The notes: generated by a model not told the origin, from the sequence alone. Shown: positions 1-7,187, counted from the first letter of the stretch. The stretch is 14,837 bases of DNA from Desulfonatronospira sp. (GCA_003563255.1 PWSL01000158.1:1-14837), one strand, 5' to 3'. Numbers and translations: made by a program.

Positions 1-19
1 CATCTAACTCTTTGATTTT

Positions 20-44
20 ACTGACTACTGGCCACTGACTACTG
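20..44. repeat. Short direct repeat, two copies
   Basis: The 11-mer ACTGACTACTG occurs at 20-30 and again at 34-44, separated by GCC. It is non-coding and runs straight into the hairpin at 44-73. Its role is unknown. It may be the remnant of a larger dispersed repeat cut by the window edge. Confidence 0.6.
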
Positions 45-73
45 CGACTGGAAATAAGACTTATTTCAGTCGC
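44..73. repeat. Near-perfect palindrome / hairpin
   Basis: GCGACT (44-49) pairs with AGTCGC (68-73), and GAAATAAG (51-58) pairs with CTTATTTC (60-67). Only G50 is bulged, and A59 lies at the centre. It could form a stem-loop in RNA or a cruciform. No T-run follows on either strand, so it is not a typical intrinsic terminator. It may belong to the upstream gene outside the window or be a repeat fragment. Confidence 0.6.
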
Positions 74-194
74 ATCTTGTTATATCTGTTCAGCGTTTTC
101 CCTCGCATCGAGAAGTTAGTGACTTACTCCTGAGACCCTGTCATAAAAAACAAGAAAAATTTCGAACAGAGACGGGGTTTCAGCGCCTGGTAAT

Positions 195-292
195 GGGACA
201 GTCCCCGCTAAGATCCAACCAGATAAAAGGCAACCAGTTTTGTGAATTAAAGATTTCAGTAACCAAAAAAATGTTGACGCGGGGACTGTCCC
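195..292. repeat. REP-like inverted repeat with GGGACAGTCCCCGC arms
   Basis: GGGACAGTCCCCGC at 195-208 is the exact reverse complement of GCGGGGACTGTCCC at 279-292 (14 bp), with 70 nt between. The GGGAC core recurs in the other intergenic repeats of this window (6100, 6167, 7062, 8175, 13882 and 14041), so this is probably a member of the same REP-type family. The rest of 1-452 holds no convincing gene and no clear promoter that I can see. Confidence 0.75.
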
Positions 293-441
293 AGTTGGTG
301 GGATAAGAGCACTTCTTTTTCTTTGGTTGCGGGCATAGCCCGCGTTAGTTGTGATTCAGCATTGCATTTTTGAAAAAAATACCTCAGAACCACTTCATAA
401 CAGTGCTGCTCATACAAATCTCCCGCACAGCCTGAAATCAT

Positions 442-446
442 AAGGA
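442..446 (+). promoter_or_regulatory. Ribosome binding site of motA
   Basis: AAGGA lies 6 nt before the ATG at 453. It supports that start and makes the stator operon's first gene begin here. No sigma-28-like promoter was recognisable upstream. Confidence 0.7.
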
Positions 447-452
447 TGCTTT

Positions 453-1211
453 ATGGATTTTGCAACTTTTTTCGGCATCGTTATAGGATTTTCACTTATC
501 CTCGGAGCCATTATCATTGGCGGGGCGGGTGATACCTTTATCAATGTGCCCGGGATGATGATAGTTCTTGGGGGTACCCTGGCCGCCACCAGCATCAATT
601 TTCCGGTTACCGACATCAACAAGGCCATTCATGCAGCTTTCTACATCTTTTCCGGGAAAAGCATCACTGCCAACGACGTGGTCAATACAATGGTCCGCAT
701 AGCAGAGATCAGCCGCAGGGACGGACTGCTGGCCCTGGAGAATGTCAGGACCGAAAACTCCACCCTGAAAAAGGCCTGTCAGCTCATAGCCGACAATTCA
801 GACCCGGTCATGATTTCCCAGACCCTGCGCATCGAAATCGTGGCCCTGCGCAACCGGCATGCAGTTGTCCAGGATGTATTCAAAAAAATGGGCACCTACG
901 CCCCCAGCTTCGGCATGATCGGAACCCTCATCGGCCTGGTCCAGATGCTGACCATGCTGGATGATCCTGCGTCCATTGGACCGGCCATGGCAGTAGCCAT
1001 CCTGACCACGTTTTATGGTGCCATCCTGGCGACCTTGCTCTTTTTGCCCATAGCAGGCAAACTAAAGAGCAGGACGCAGCAGGAAAACCTGCATCTGGAA
1101 ATAATTTTCCAGGGAGCTCAATCCATCCTGGAAAACAACAACCCCAGGGTGGTTTACGAGAAGCTCTCATCTTTCGTGCCGCCGGCGGAGAGAAAACATG
1201 AGCGAAGATAA
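453..1211 (+). CDS. motA: Flagellar motor stator protein MotA/PomA
   Basis: Inner-membrane stator subunit that, with MotB, forms the ion channel driving flagellar rotation. The 252-residue protein shows four hydrophobic segments at about 7-24, 32-50, 152-169 and 178-200. The cytoplasmic loop has the family pattern SRRDGLLALE (87-96), which carries the charged residues that contact the rotor. The MGTYAPSFGMIGTLIGLV block and P151 and P199 match the conserved prolines of the channel. The length fits the shorter PomA-type (often sodium-driven) branch rather than the roughly 295-residue E. coli protein, but ion specificity cannot be read from this. It starts at ATG 453 behind AAGGA and overlaps motB by 14 nt, so the pair is translationally coupled. 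Confidence 0.95.
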   Translation: MDFATFFGIVIGFSLILGAIIIGGAGDTFINVPGMMIVLGGTLAATSINFPVTDINKAIHAAFYIFSGKSITANDVVNTMVRIAEISRRDGLLALENVRTENSTLKKACQLIADNSDPVMISQTLRIEIVALRNRHAVVQDVFKKMGTYAPSFGMIGTLIGLVQMLTMLDDPASIGPAMAVAILTTFYGAILATLLFLPIAGKLKSRTQQENLHLEIIFQGAQSILENNNPRVVYEKLSSFVPPAERKHERR

Positions 1212-1953
1212 ATACAGCCTGTCCACCAGGATCGCCGATATGGATCCGGATAAAGAGGATGACGACACCAGAAGCTGGATAACCATCTTTGCGGATATCG
1301 CACTTTTGCTCCTGGTTTTTTTCGTACTCCTGTTTTCATTTTCCACCCTTAGCGACGAAAAATTCCGGGAAACCATTCTGTCCGTCAGGAGCTCCCTGGG
1401 TCAGAAAGATACCGAAGACTGGGGCATCCGGGTAAGAACAGATACTTCCGGAGTGCTTATGGACATGGCAACCCAGTTCCGCCAGCTCCGCGAGGCTCAG
1501 CAGCAGGCATTTGCCGACATCCAGTATTACCAGAATGAAAAAGGCATTGAAGGCATAGTCGGGGCCAGGCTGGATCAGGGCAAGATCACCCTGACCCTGC
1601 CCTCGGAGGTGCTTTTTGACCTGGGGGAGGTGGACCTGAAACCTCAGGGGAAAAAAGTGTTGCAGGATATGAAAGATATATTCAATCGCCATCCAGAACA
1701 ACGAATCAACATAGAAGGGCATACCGACAATATCCCTCCCAGGCAGGGAGGAAGATTTGAGGACAACTGGGAAATATCCTCCCTGCGGGCCCTGAACGCC
1801 CTGCGTTTTCTCATGCAGGAAGGTATTGACCCGGGGCGCATGACTGCTACCGGTTATGCCGATCTGCAGCCCCTGTATCCCAATACCACCGAGGGCAACC
1901 GGGCCAGAAACAGGCGGGTGGAGTTTGTCCTGGAAAGACATATCGGAGGGTGA
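1198..1953 (+). CDS. motB: Flagellar motor stator protein MotB/PomB
   Basis: Second stator subunit, which anchors the channel to peptidoglycan. The 251-residue protein has a short acidic cytoplasmic N-terminus and one membrane helix (about 27-50). This begins with W27 and FAD, placing the ion-binding aspartate at D33. A linker with a plug-like region follows at about 52-70. An OmpA-type peptidoglycan-binding domain occupies about 130-248, with GHTDNIP (174-180), NWEISSLRA (190-198), GYADLQP (219-225) and NRARNRRVE (234-242). The ATG at 1198 lies inside the end of motA. The stop is immediately followed by the GTG of the PilZ gene, so the three genes are almost certainly one transcript. Confidence 0.95.
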   Translation: MSEDKYSLSTRIADMDPDKEDDDTRSWITIFADIALLLLVFFVLLFSFSTLSDEKFRETILSVRSSLGQKDTEDWGIRVRTDTSGVLMDMATQFRQLREAQQQAFADIQYYQNEKGIEGIVGARLDQGKITLTLPSEVLFDLGEVDLKPQGKKVLQDMKDIFNRHPEQRINIEGHTDNIPPRQGGRFEDNWEISSLRALNALRFLMQEGIDPGRMTATGYADLQPLYPNTTEGNRARNRRVEFVLERHIGG

Positions 1954-2352
1954 GTGTCTGATCTTTTTGGTGAATTTACCTTTGATTACGAAACCAACAC
2001 CAGGCGCAAAGCCTACCGGGTTGCCATTCCAGGCCTTTTTGTACACATCAAAGGCAGGCACCAGGCTTTTCCTGTCCAGGACATCAGTGCCTCGGGAGTT
2101 GCATTAAAAATTGAGACCGGTCAGGAACTGGAGGTGGAGACCGGCCAGGAACTGGAACTGGAACTTCTGATCAGAGACAAAACCTTTTTAGAAGATCTCA
2201 AGGCCCGGGTGATCAGGCACAAGGACTCCATGCTGGCCTGTGAATTTCATAATCTTGATCTGCACCAGGAAGCCAGACTTGACAAGCTGGTGCTGGAAAT
2301 ACAGAAAAAATGGATACTCGCCGAAAAGAAAAAAAGGGTCGAAGAAAATTAA
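1954..2352 (+). CDS. PilZ-domain c-di-GMP receptor
   Basis: A 132-residue protein with both halves of the PilZ c-di-GMP signature: RRKAYR (17-22) and DISASG (43-48). It probably binds c-di-GMP in the cytoplasm. Its position directly behind motAB suggests it tunes the stator or motility, as YcgR-type proteins do, but it lacks a YcgR N-terminal domain. The start is taken as GTG 1954, directly after the motB stop and behind GGAGG (1945-1949); an ATG start is not available there. An eight-residue unit is duplicated in tandem at 54-61 and 62-69 (ETGQELEV, ETGQELEL). This lengthens a strand region of the barrel and is unusual. The C-terminus is a charged helix rich in lysine and glutamate. Confidence 0.88.
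   Translation: MSDLFGEFTFDYETNTRRKAYRVAIPGLFVHIKGRHQAFPVQDISASGVALKIETGQELEVETGQELELELLIRDKTFLEDLKARVIRHKDSMLACEFHNLDLHQEARLDKLVLEIQKKWILAEKKKRVEEN
2113..2160 (+). repeat. 24-nt in-frame tandem duplication inside the PilZ gene
   Basis: 2113-2136 and 2137-2160 encode ETGQELEV and ETGQELEL and differ at only a few bases. The unit length is a multiple of three, so the frame is kept. This looks like recent slippage or a duplication within the domain. Confidence 0.8.
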
Positions 2353-2353
2353 G

Positions 2354-3760
2354 ATGAAAAAACATAAAGTACTTATCGCCAACCGAGGAGAGATAGCCAT
2401 TCGTATCCTCAGGGCCTGCCAGGATCTGGGTCAAGATTTTGTATGCGTGTACACCAGGGAGGACGCCCAGTCGGAACACTGTACTGAAGCCTTGAAACAC
2501 GGTGGAGAAGACTCCCTGTATCGCATCAGCTCTTACCAGGATCCCAACGAGATCTTCGCTGTGGCTGACCATAGTCAGGCCACGGCGGTTCACCCGGGAT
2601 ACGGTTTTTTTGCCGAAGACTTCCGCTTTGCCCGCCGGGTGGTCCAGAGAAGCAGGAAGCTGGAATTTATCGGGCCTTCCTGGAAAATAATCCAGGACCT
2701 GGGAGATAAGATCAACACCAAGAGGCTGGCCAGACAACTGAATGTACCCACCATACCCGGTTCTGACCGCCCCATATTCGATGACCTGGAGGCCGAGGAA
2801 GTCGCCCGCTCACTCTTCAATTTCCAGATCGAACAGGGCATTGAACAGCCTGTCATCCTGGTCAAGGCCTCTGCCGGGGGCGGCGGCATGGGCATCGAGG
2901 AGGTAAATGACCCGGACCGCTTCCGCAATGTGCTTAGAAAGGTTAAGAACTATGCAAGACGCCAGTTCCGGGACGAGGGAGTCCTGATAGAACAGAGGAT
3001 CTTTGACTTCAACCACCTGGAGGTACAGATACTTGCAGACAGCCACGGCAATGTGGTTCATTTCGGGACCCGCAACTGCACAGTACAGAGCACCGGACGG
3101 CAGAAGAGAATTGAAGTCGCTCCGGGCTTTGATCCCAGTGCGGTCAGTTATGCTTTTGACGCCGGAAAGGTCCTTAATGACGTAATCGAGTACTCTGTGC
3201 ATATGGCCCAGAATGTGGGTTACAACAGCATAGGCACCTGGGAATGGATAGTCAGTCCCACTGGTAAGCCTTTTCTCATGGAGGTCAACACGCGCATTCA
3301 GGTGGAAAACGGAGTTTCCGCCATTATCGCCAGGATTGAGGACATGGAGGTGGACCTGATACGGGAGCAGATCCGTATCGGCCTGGGTGAGAAGATGGAT
3401 TTTGATCAAGGCAGCATTAAGTTTGAAGGGGTAGGCATAGAATACCGTATCCTGGCTGAAGATCCCGGCAATGCATTCACGCCATGGGTCGGCAGGATAG
3501 AGAAGTTTTCATGGCCGGAACATCCCTGGCTCAGGATGCACACGCACATTCCCCGGGATCGGGTCTATGACATTCCCACCGAGTTCGACCCAAACCTGGC
3601 CCTGGGAATTGTCTGGGGCAAAAATCTCAAAGAAGCTCAAAAACGCGGACTTACCTTTCTGAACCAGTTAACCCTGCAAGGCAGAAACAACATGGGTGAG
3701 AATCTCAAGTCCAATATCAGTTATCTCAAAGAAAAAACAGACAGTCTGCTTGTATTTTAA
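2354..3760 (+). CDS. accC: Biotin carboxylase subunit of acetyl-CoA carboxylase (divergent)
   Basis: ATP-grasp enzyme that carboxylates biotin on its carrier protein with bicarbonate and ATP. The 468-residue length matches AccC (about 450). Visible motifs are LIANRGEIA (7-15), HPGYGF (80-85), the glycine-rich KASAGGGGMG (171-180) and NTRIQVE (312-318). Residues aligned by eye to the E. coli active site are present: K119, K171, H221, K251, E297, E310, N312, R314, E318 and R365. It differs from classical AccC in two conserved blocks: QSTGRQK (245-251) where QRRHQK is usual, and VEN (317-319) where VEH is usual. The start is ATG 2354, one nt after the PilZ stop; the longer reading frame back to 2240 merely overlaps PilZ. 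The carboxyltransferase and biotinyl genes downstream support the assignment. The acyl-CoA substrate is assumed to be acetyl-CoA. Confidence 0.88.
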   Translation: MKKHKVLIANRGEIAIRILRACQDLGQDFVCVYTREDAQSEHCTEALKHGGEDSLYRISSYQDPNEIFAVADHSQATAVHPGYGFFAEDFRFARRVVQRSRKLEFIGPSWKIIQDLGDKINTKRLARQLNVPTIPGSDRPIFDDLEAEEVARSLFNFQIEQGIEQPVILVKASAGGGGMGIEEVNDPDRFRNVLRKVKNYARRQFRDEGVLIEQRIFDFNHLEVQILADSHGNVVHFGTRNCTVQSTGRQKRIEVAPGFDPSAVSYAFDAGKVLNDVIEYSVHMAQNVGYNSIGTWEWIVSPTGKPFLMEVNTRIQVENGVSAIIARIEDMEVDLIREQIRIGLGEKMDFDQGSIKFEGVGIEYRILAEDPGNAFTPWVGRIEKFSWPEHPWLRMHTHIPRDRVYDIPTEFDPNLALGIVWGKNLKEAQKRGLTFLNQLTLQGRNNMGENLKSNISYLKEKTDSLLVF

Positions 3761-3818
3761 ACAAGAACAACACTGACCAAGCTTTACCTTTAATCTTTAA
3801 CTCCCAAGTACACCAGAT

Positions 3819-3995
3819 ATGACCGAAATACAGAAACAGATCCAGGACTTAAGAGAACGTCTACAATATATTGAAGACATTTTCGGCAACCGGGAAAATG
3901 CAAATATCTCCCTTTTGCGCTCAAAGCTGCAAGATCTCAGCCAGTCTCTGCCATCCCTTGGACCGGGACAGGTAAACGCCAGACCGCCTCCTTAA
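3819..3995 (+). pseudogene. N-terminal piece of the carboxyltransferase, out of frame with the main ORF
   Basis: A 58-codon ORF starting MTEIQKQIQDLRERLQYIED, which reads like the helical N-terminus of AccA-type subunits. It ends at TAA 3993-3995. The main carboxyltransferase frame is open from 3875 and reads TASLSELFSFLENKLERELTP just before its first ATG at 4046. That also looks like AccA N-terminal sequence and has no ATG, GTG or TTG start of its own. The simplest reading is one gene split by a frameshift (a shift of -1 or +2 relative to the first frame) somewhere between 3875 and 3995. A sequencing error, a real mutation, or programmed frameshifting are all possible. I see no clear Shine-Dalgarno before 3819. 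Confidence 0.6.
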
Positions 3996-4045
3996 GCGAG
4001 CTTTTCAGCTTCCTGGAAAACAAGCTGGAAAGAGAACTTACCCCT

Positions 4046-6058
4046 ATGGACAAGGTGCGCATAGTCCGACATCCCCAAAGGGTCTGCCTCAAGGACATCC
4101 TTGAAAACGTCTACGACAACTACACCGAGATCGGGGGGCAGGGGGAATACAGCATAGATCCCTCCATGATCATCGCCAGGGCGTACATCACCAGAAACGT
4201 GGGAAAAAAGACCTACAAGCAGCCGGTAATGGTCATCGGCCAGGAAAAGGGGCACGGCGAGGAGTTTAGAAACGGGGGATCGGTAAAACCCTGGGGCAAC
4301 GCCAAGGCCCTGGAGTATATGAAAGTCGCAGAGACGGAAAACATTCCCATTCATTCCTACATCTTCACTCCAGGGTCATACCCTGTGGAGGATTATCCCG
4401 GAGCTGCCCAGCAGATAGCCAGAAATATATATGCCATGGCCGGCATCAAGGTGCCTGTGGTGGCTGTCATTTCAGAAGGCGGCTCCGGTGGCGCAGAAGC
4501 CATCGGCCTGGCTGATACCAGGATAATGCTCTCCCATGGCTACTATTCCGTCATATCACCGGAGGGAGCCGCTGCCATCGAAGGACGTTCCAGTGCCAGC
4601 CGCAAGGCCTCCGGCAAACTCGTGGAGAATTGCGCCAGGCAGCTGAAAATTACTGCCAGGGACAACCTTGAGATGGGCTACGTGGATCGCATTGTACAGG
4701 AGCCGCCCCTGGGGGCAAGGCCTGACCATTTTGAGTTTTACCGCAAACTGCGACAGGAAGTCATCCTGGCAACCGACGAAATCATACTCTCCATCCGGGG
4801 GGTCAAGCTTTTCCGGGCTATAGCCCTCAGAAAACTCAACAATCCCAAAATCTATGTCAGATGGAGCCTGTCCACCAAGTCCAAGGAACGTCTGGTCTGG
4901 AGAAGATACCAGAAGTATAGAGGCCTCAGCCGCTGGGCCTTTGAAGACAGCTCAACAGGGTTTCAAAGGTTTAAAAACTTCGCCCTGGAAACCGGGTGGT
5001 CCATTTACTCATTTTTGCGCTACGAATTTTTCGGCCGGCATCAAAGGGCCATCACCCACCTGGCTGAAGATGTGCAGGGGGAGGTGCATGCCCTTATGGA
5101 CAGGGTCACCCACCGTTTTTCCAGCCTTTTCAAGAAACTTCCGGGGGTCAAAAAAGACAGGGAAGACGTCTGCCAGTTGACCACTCTGTCCACCTGGGAG
5201 GCAGGCATGTCCTGGAATGAGCATTGCAGATACGTAAGTCCTCAGGCCAACCAGGATAAGACCCTTACCTGCCCCAACAGCCGGAAATCCAACTGCCTGG
5301 ATTTATGGGCACCGGATCTGTTCGGTGACTTTGCAGGGGTCTGCAGCCACTGCGGCCACCACTTTCCCATGGAGTACGAGTGGTACCTGTTTAATATTTT
5401 TGATTCCCGCTCCATTCGAGAATTCAATGCCCCCATAGAGGCCTCAAATCCTCTGGAGTTCGATGGACTGACCCATAAGCTGGACAAGGCCAAGAAACAG
5501 ACCGGGCACAAGAGTGCCTGCATGACTTTCGAGGCCAAAATAAAAGGGATACAGGTGGTGGTGGCCATGCTGCTGGCCAGGTTCAGAGGGGGAAGCGTAG
5601 GCGCGGCTGAAGGAGAAAAATTCATCAGGGCAGCGGAGCAGGCCAGGCGCAAACACATGCCCTTTCTGGCCTATGTCCACGGCACAGCCGGCATACGCAT
5701 CCAGGAGGGAACCAACGGTCTTCTGCAGATGCCCCGGTGCACTCTGTCAGTACGCAGATACCTGGAGTCCGGCGGCCTGTACCTGGTGGTCTATGACACT
5801 AATTCTTATGCCGGGCCACTGGCCAGTTTCCTGGGGTGTTCCCCGTATCAGTTCGCCATCCGCTCCGCCAACATCGGTTTTGCCGGCCCCGGGGTCATCA
5901 GGGAAACCACCGGTCTGGACATCCCTCCAAACTACCACAAGTCCTTTCAGGCTCTGTCCAGAGGGCACATCCAGGGAATCTGGGACCGCCGGGAAATCAG
6001 AAACAACCTGCATCACGCCCTCATGACCATGGGCGGAGAATTTTTGTATTACCGCTAA
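4046..6058 (+). CDS. accA-accD: Fused acetyl-CoA carboxylase carboxyltransferase, alpha then beta
   Basis: Transfers the carboxyl group from carboxybiotin to acetyl-CoA, giving malonyl-CoA. Taken from ATG 4046 it is 670 residues. Residues 1-240 are AccA-like, with RIVRHPQR (5-12), SEGGSGGAEAIG (143-154) forming the crotonase-fold oxyanion region, YYSVISPEGAAAI, and an AccA-type end (DRIVQEPPLGARP). About 245-400 is a basic linker. Residues 405-670 are AccD-like, with cysteines C409, C417, C433 and C436 (ending CSHCGHH), RGGSVGAAEGEKF, GTAGIRIQEG (546-555) and FAGPGVIRETTG (from 612). The first zinc-ligand pair is spaced CX7C instead of the usual CX2C. The true N-terminus is probably the piece at 3819-3995, lost by frameshift; ATG 4046 has only a weak AGAGA upstream. 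The TAA stop coincides with the start of a repeat element. Confidence 0.88.
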   Translation: MDKVRIVRHPQRVCLKDILENVYDNYTEIGGQGEYSIDPSMIIARAYITRNVGKKTYKQPVMVIGQEKGHGEEFRNGGSVKPWGNAKALEYMKVAETENIPIHSYIFTPGSYPVEDYPGAAQQIARNIYAMAGIKVPVVAVISEGGSGGAEAIGLADTRIMLSHGYYSVISPEGAAAIEGRSSASRKASGKLVENCARQLKITARDNLEMGYVDRIVQEPPLGARPDHFEFYRKLRQEVILATDEIILSIRGVKLFRAIALRKLNNPKIYVRWSLSTKSKERLVWRRYQKYRGLSRWAFEDSSTGFQRFKNFALETGWSIYSFLRYEFFGRHQRAITHLAEDVQGEVHALMDRVTHRFSSLFKKLPGVKKDREDVCQLTTLSTWEAGMSWNEHCRYVSPQANQDKTLTCPNSRKSNCLDLWAPDLFGDFAGVCSHCGHHFPMEYEWYLFNIFDSRSIREFNAPIEASNPLEFDGLTHKLDKAKKQTGHKSACMTFEAKIKGIQVVVAMLLARFRGGSVGAAEGEKFIRAAEQARRKHMPFLAYVHGTAGIRIQEGTNGLLQMPRCTLSVRRYLESGGLYLVVYDTNSYAGPLASFLGCSPYQFAIRSANIGFAGPGVIRETTGLDIPPNYHKSFQALSRGHIQGIWDRREIRNNLHHALMTMGGEFLYYR

Positions 6059-6099
6059 CACTACAGCGAAACTAATATAATACTGTATGGTATTTCAAT

Positions 6100-6159
6100 G
6101 GGGGACAGGCACTTTTGCCGGTTGAATATTGTAGATTGATCAAAAATATTGGCGGCAAA
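6100..6159. repeat. Truncated REP hairpin unit
   Basis: GGGGACAGGCACTTTTGCCG at 6101-6120 matches the left arm of the complete unit at 14041. Its partner is only GGCGGCAAA (6151-6159), so the outer half of the right arm is missing. The internal AATATT (6125-6130) pairs with AATATT near 6145-6150. It directly precedes the complete unit at 6167. Confidence 0.6.
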
Positions 6160-6166
6160 GGCCACC

Positions 6167-6238
6167 GGAGACAGGCACTTTTGTCGACCTCAAACCGTAA
6201 AACGGCCGGACTATCCGGCGGCAAAAGAGCCAGTCCCC
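6167..6238. repeat. REP hairpin unit, 72 bp, homologous to 14041-14112
   Basis: It aligns without gaps to 14041-14112, with 66 of 72 bases identical by my count. The flanks also match (GGCCACC before, TTCCAGCTTA after). The arms are imperfect here because the right arm reads AGAGCCAGTCCCC rather than AGTGCCTGTCCCC. A small inner stem, ACCGT-AAA-ACGG, lies in the loop. Confidence 0.85.
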
Positions 6239-6334
6239 TTCCAGCTTAAATAAAGTATCACTATAGTAGTGATTATCCGTATCAATCTTCTTTGAGTTGC
6301 GGATAAATGCCGAGTTCGATATCATTTTGCTTGC

Positions 6335-6340
6335 AAGGAG
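6335..6340 (+). promoter_or_regulatory. Ribosome binding site deciding a TTG start
   Basis: AAGGAG sits 6 nt before TTG 6347. It fixes an uncommon TTG start for the biotinyl protein; no in-frame ATG lies nearby. Confidence 0.75.
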
Positions 6341-6346
6341 CTGTCA

Positions 6347-6997
6347 TTGATCGACACCATATCCATTTTAAATGAAATAAAGCAGGCCCCGTACAAGGAA
6401 ATCACCATCAGTGCGCCGCATTCCGGGCGAATTGAGTTCGCTGTGGACCAGATCGGAACCAGGGTTAAAGGTGCCTCGGGGACCTGGTTTGAGCGCCCCG
6501 GCACTTTGCTGGCCAGGCTGGTGCGCGAGGGTAATCCCAAGCCTGTTTATGCCCCGGAAAATGGTGAGGTGGTAAAATTTCACGACGTAAACGACCGGGA
6601 ATTCGTCCAGGCCGGAACCCCTTTGATGACCATCCGGCATTTCCTTACCAAACAGGAGGTAATGGACATAATTCTTAAAAAGGCCCTGCACCTTTTCAAT
6701 GCCCCTGAAAAGGGCCGCTATTATTTTGTTGCCGAAATCGATGCCAAGATTAAGTCCCAGGGGCTTCGTTCGGTGAGTGTCAAGGAAGGCGATGAAGTAT
6801 TGATACTGTCCAGGATGAAGCGTGAAACCACCATCCCCTACCATGGACCACAAGGCATAATATATACCTCGTATTTCAACTCCAACGAAAGCGTGGAAAT
6901 GGGAGCCCCCCTTTTCGGGGTCTGCCCCGAGGATCAGGTTAAGGATATCAAGGCAGTGATTGACAAAATCCAGAGTGGATGGGAAGAACAGGAGTAG
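6347..6997 (+). CDS. Biotinyl (biotin-attachment) domain protein, non-classical BCCP
   Basis: Probable biotin carboxyl carrier for the carboxylase encoded just upstream. The 216-residue protein (TTG start) appears to hold two lipoyl/biotinyl-like folds: about 18-97 (ISAPHSGRIEF ... VYAPENGEVVKF ... VQAGTPLMTI) and about 143-195 (VSVKEGDEVLIL ... GIIYTSYFNSNESVEMGAPLFGV). The second fold has RMKRETTI at the turn where biotin carriers have AMKM, making K158 the likely biotinylated lysine. The first fold has no MK at its turn and is probably structural. Classical BCCP (about 150 residues) has one C-terminal domain, so both architecture and motif are unusual. The function is inferred from the fold pattern and from neighbouring biotin carboxylase and carboxyltransferase genes. 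A lipoylated protein is the alternative. Confidence 0.72.
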   Translation: MIDTISILNEIKQAPYKEITISAPHSGRIEFAVDQIGTRVKGASGTWFERPGTLLARLVREGNPKPVYAPENGEVVKFHDVNDREFVQAGTPLMTIRHFLTKQEVMDIILKKALHLFNAPEKGRYYFVAEIDAKIKSQGLRSVSVKEGDEVLILSRMKRETTIPYHGPQGIIYTSYFNSNESVEMGAPLFGVCPEDQVKDIKAVIDKIQSGWEEQE

Positions 6998-7027
6998 GCA
7001 AACCTGCCTGTCTGCATTAACAGTTGC

Positions 7028-7187
7028 TTAACACTACAGCGACACTTTATCTGAATTCGAAGGGGACTGGCTCTCCCCGCACTTATTTTGAAAATGCCGT
7101 CAAACATCCTTCAGAAAAATAAGTGCGGGGGTGCCTGTCCCCGGTGGCCGAGGCGATATTTTACACAAAGTGTCGCTGTAGTGTTAA
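7028..7187. mobile_element. MITE-like palindromic element, copy B (best preserved)
   Basis: 160 bp with perfect 21-bp terminal inverted repeats at 7028-7048 and 7167-7187, beginning TTAACACTACAGCGA. The termini lie in TTAA/TA context, which would fit TA-duplicating transposases of the IS630/Tc1 type (inference). Inside, GGGGACTGGCTCT (7062-7074) and GTGCCTGTCCCC (7131-7142) flank a different central hairpin from copies A and C: CCCCGCACTTATTTT (7075-7089) pairs exactly with 7116-7130. It encodes no protein. Its right end lies 2 nt before the Shine-Dalgarno of the next gene, so it may supply or block that gene's promoter. Confidence 0.85.

Larger units (their letters stand above)
6056..6275. 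mobile_element. MITE-like palindromic element, copy A
   Basis: The left end TAACACTACAGCGA (6056-6069) matches the terminus of the cleaner copies at 7028 and 13836. The right end, 6251-6275 read on the minus strand, is a diverged form of the same terminus (TAATCACTAC...GATACTTTA). Between them are two GGGGACAGGCAC hairpin units, one truncated (6100-6159) and one complete (6167-6238). No transposase is encoded, so it would be non-autonomous. The left terminus begins on the TAA stop of the carboxyltransferase gene. The rest of the gap up to 6346 holds only the start region of the biotinyl protein. Confidence 0.6.

Noticed and set aside
274..307. Sigma-70-like promoter TTGACG ... GATAAG upstream of motA
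   Set aside because: The spacing is about 22 nt, too long, and TTGACG overlaps a repeat arm. No confident promoter can be called.
1336..2061. 241-codon minus-strand ORF
   Set aside because: It is antisense to motB and the PilZ gene and lacks a domain. It is open only because of GC-rich codon bias.
2240..2353. Upstream extension of the biotin carboxylase
   Set aside because: The extra 38 residues overlap the PilZ gene in another frame and show no similarity to AccC, which starts naturally at KKHKVLIANRGEIA.
6990..7010. Terminator after the biotinyl protein (AGGCA-AACC-TGCCT)
   Set aside because: The stem is only five base pairs and no T-run follows.
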